Shown in pieces: positions 52,786 to 53,968 of a stretch of 53,968 bases of DNA. Every line of letters begins with the position of its first letter. Positions within the stretch are counted from its first letter, which is position 1. Origin of the DNA: Clostridia bacterium (GTDB taxonomy: Bacteria > Bacillota > Clostridia > Christensenellales > QALW01); contig CAAGID010000002.1 of the NCBI GenBank assembly GCA_900769815.1, forward strand, positions 1 through 53,968. Reading direction: 5' to 3'. The translations under genes and the position numbers were made by a program. Below the pieces are notes generated by a model. It searched no databases. It saw nothing but the letters and a program-made list of their open reading frames with translations, and was not told the DNA's origin.

Positions 52786-53472
52786 ATGATAGGTATTATC
52801 GGTGCAATGGATATTGAGGTTGAAAACCTTAAAGCACAAATAGAAAATAAAGAGACTAAAATAATAAGCGGTATTGAGTTTGTTTCGGGCAAAATTTTTA
52901 ATAAGGAAATCGTCGTTGCAAAATGCGGTATCGGCAAGGTTTTTGCGGCAATTTGCACTGAGGCAATGATTCTTAATTTTAAGCCTGGTTATATTATAAA
53001 TACAGGCGTTGGTGGTACGTTAACAGAAAAGCTTTCAATAGGCGATATTGCAATCTCACAAGCCCTTTGCCAGCACGATATGGACACTTCGCCCATCGGC
53101 GATCCTAAAGGACTTTTGTCGGGCATAAATATTATAAATATTCCTGCAGACGAAAAACTTATTGAACTTGCCCAAGAGGTTATAAAAGAACGGAATATTA
53201 ATTTTAAAACGGGAATAATCGCATCAGGCGACCAGTTTATTGCAAATAAATTTCAAAAAGATTTTATAGTATCTGAATTTTCTGCCATCGCCTGCGAAAT
53301 GGAGGGTGCATCAGTTGCCCACGTTTGTTATGTCAATAACGTAAAATTCCTTGTGTTAAGGGCAATTTCTGATAGTGCTGATAATTCTTCGCATATGGAT
53401 TATCCCACCTTCTTAAAAATGGCAGCCGAAAACTCAACAAAGGTAACCCTTGAACTTATTAAGAGAATATAA
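52786..53472 (+). CDS. mtnN: 5'-methylthioadenosine/S-adenosylhomocysteine nucleosidase
   Basis: 228 residues. It opens I-G-I-I-G-A-M-D-I-E-V and has V-V-A-K-C-G-I-G-K-V, I-I-N-T-G-V-G-G, S-G-D-Q-F-I and the catalytic region C-E-M-E-G-A-S-V-A-H-V with R-A-I-S-D-S-A-D. It hydrolyses MTA and SAH to adenine plus ribosyl thio-sugars. AGAGGAG precedes the ATG. It is co-transcribed with luxS. Confidence 0.97.
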   Translation: MIGIIGAMDIEVENLKAQIENKETKIISGIEFVSGKIFNKEIVVAKCGIGKVFAAICTEAMILNFKPGYIINTGVGGTLTEKLSIGDIAISQALCQHDMDTSPIGDPKGLLSGINIINIPADEKLIELAQEVIKERNINFKTGIIASGDQFIANKFQKDFIVSEFSAIACEMEGASVAHVCYVNNVKFLVLRAISDSADNSSHMDYPTFLKMAAENSTKVTLELIKRI

Positions 53473-53510
53473 TTCTCTTTTCTGCACAAACTGTTTTTGA
53501 GGTGATTTTT

Positions 53511-53699
53511 TTGAAGAAAAACAGATTGGGCGAGAAATTTGATAAATCTAACGTGTGCGACCAGCCGATGGACTGTGCGGAGATGGTAAACAAGTACGGC
53601 ACATATAATATTCAGCCTACTTGCGATACGGAAAATTCTTTTCCCACCATTGCGCAGGGGTACAGTAAAAAAGGAAAGAAAAGTATTAAAATAAATTAA
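53511..53699 (+). CDS. Small Cys-containing protein, unknown
   Basis: 62 residues, basic at both ends, with three Cys (C-D-Q-P-M-D-C and T-C-D) and a central E-M-V-N-K-Y-G-T-Y-N-I-Q-P-T. I do not know the family. GAGGTG at 53499-53504 favours TTG 53511 over an earlier in-frame GTG. It lies 38 bp after mtnN on the same strand and may share its transcript. Confidence 0.65.
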   Translation: MKKNRLGEKFDKSNVCDQPMDCAEMVNKYGTYNIQPTCDTENSFPTIAQGYSKKGKKSIKIN

Positions 53700-53720
53700 G
53701 GCGGAAATCCGCCTTAATTT
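53696..53720 (+). terminator. Hairpin terminator after the small Cys-containing gene
   Basis: A 10-bp stem TTAAGGCGGA/TCCGCCTTAA; the T-run is short. Confidence 0.65.
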
Positions 53721-53754
53721 ACAGAGAAATTATAATTTATATAAAAATATATAA

Positions 53755-53776
53755 GGGCGAACTATTTGGTTCGCCC
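53755..53776 (+). terminator. Terminator-type hairpin abutting repeat copy 2
   Basis: An 8-bp stem GGGCGAAC/GTTCGCCC with loop TATTTG. No T-run follows; the 190-bp repeat begins one base later, as at rpoC. Confidence 0.7.
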
Positions 53777-53777
53777 G

Positions 53778-53968
53778 CAGAGCACTGACAAACCCTTACA
53801 AACATATACCCCTGCAAAAATTTTGCAGGGGTATATGTTCTTCGTTGCATTCACTTGCAAAATTCGGTCATTTACGTCTGTGTAAACTCCCTCTTTTGCA
53901 AGTTCTGCGCCTTGACTTGCAAGGGTTTCTCGAACTCTGGCAGTCTGCTGACTTTGTCAGCAGACTGA
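53778..53968. repeat. 190-bp hairpin-rich repeat, copy 2 (ends at the window edge)
   Basis: It matches 16938-17127 in the same orientation with only a few substitutions and a 1-base indel. Its first hairpin is even more perfect (about 19 bp, core ATACCCCTGC), and its 3' hairpin is CAGTCTGCTGA/TCAGCAGACTG. The window stops at the same base where copy 1 ends, so the right flank is not visible. Confidence 0.85.

Overview
The window is a 54-kb chromosomal segment of a low-GC Gram-positive bacterium. The most likely home is an anaerobic member of the Clostridia (Eubacteriales), probably an uncultured gut lineage related to Oscillospirales; this placement is inference. Support comes from strong AGGAGG-type ribosome sites, frequent TTG/GTG starts, a LuxS-Pfs pair, a SpoVB-like flippase, a Re-type citrate synthase-like enzyme, a YufN/O/P/Q-type nucleoside ABC transporter and a bacillus-like rpoBC. 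I see no rRNA, tRNA or CRISPR array.

Layout: (1) 1-2419, minus strand: a three-gene operon of a ComEC-like metallo-beta-lactamase lipoprotein, an orphan ParA ATPase and a LURP-one-like protein. (2) 2420-4720: an AT-rich accessory cassette with a DUF1906-type glycoside-hydrolase-like protein, a protein with a tyrosine-rich tail, an unknown protein and a 35-codon membrane mini-ORF. (3) 4762-5774: an aldose-epimerase-like gene. (4) 5867-8732: a strong promoter, a highly structured leader RNA with a terminator, a GT2 glycosyltransferase and an overlapping GT39-type membrane glycosyltransferase, bracketed by two near-identical 34-bp terminators. (5) 8825-17150: rpoB and rpoC. RpoB carries an internal insertion of about 130 residues and a 68-residue acidic tail. 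The rpoC terminator hairpin is duplicated around a 190-bp repeat. (6) 17162-19983, minus: proB-proA-proC. (7) 20061-31264, mostly plus: a CorC/HlyC-type transporter with a possible leader peptide, typA, an AI-2E-family protein, an aminotransferase, a Re-citrate-synthase-like enzyme, a small P-loop protein, thrC and trpS. (8) 31448-40009: a cell-surface sialate-O-acetylesterase-like protein, xpt and a purine-nucleoside-type ABC importer. (9) 40300-46573: a LysM protein, tyrS, a YigZ protein, murA and a parA/parB operon led by a membrane protein. (10) 46657-53968: a Pro/Thr-repeat surface protein, an acyltransferase, rpmE, cysS, a flippase, a ferredoxin, luxS, mtnN and a small Cys-containing protein. 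The window ends exactly at the end of the second copy of the 190-bp repeat.

Most of the window is housekeeping: transcription, amino-acid synthesis, aminoacyl-tRNA synthetases, purine salvage, the cell wall and methyl-cycle recycling. The unusual parts are mainly non-coding. They are the 190-bp hairpin repeat that sits directly behind terminator hairpins and has duplicated one of them; the TSS-anchored leader RNA of the glycosyltransferase operon; the duplicated terminator around that operon; and a proline-rich possible leader peptide before the CorC-type transporter. RpoB's insertion and tail and the small accessory cassette at 2.4-4.7 kb are also worth attention. All functional calls come from reading motifs by eye; no database search was run.
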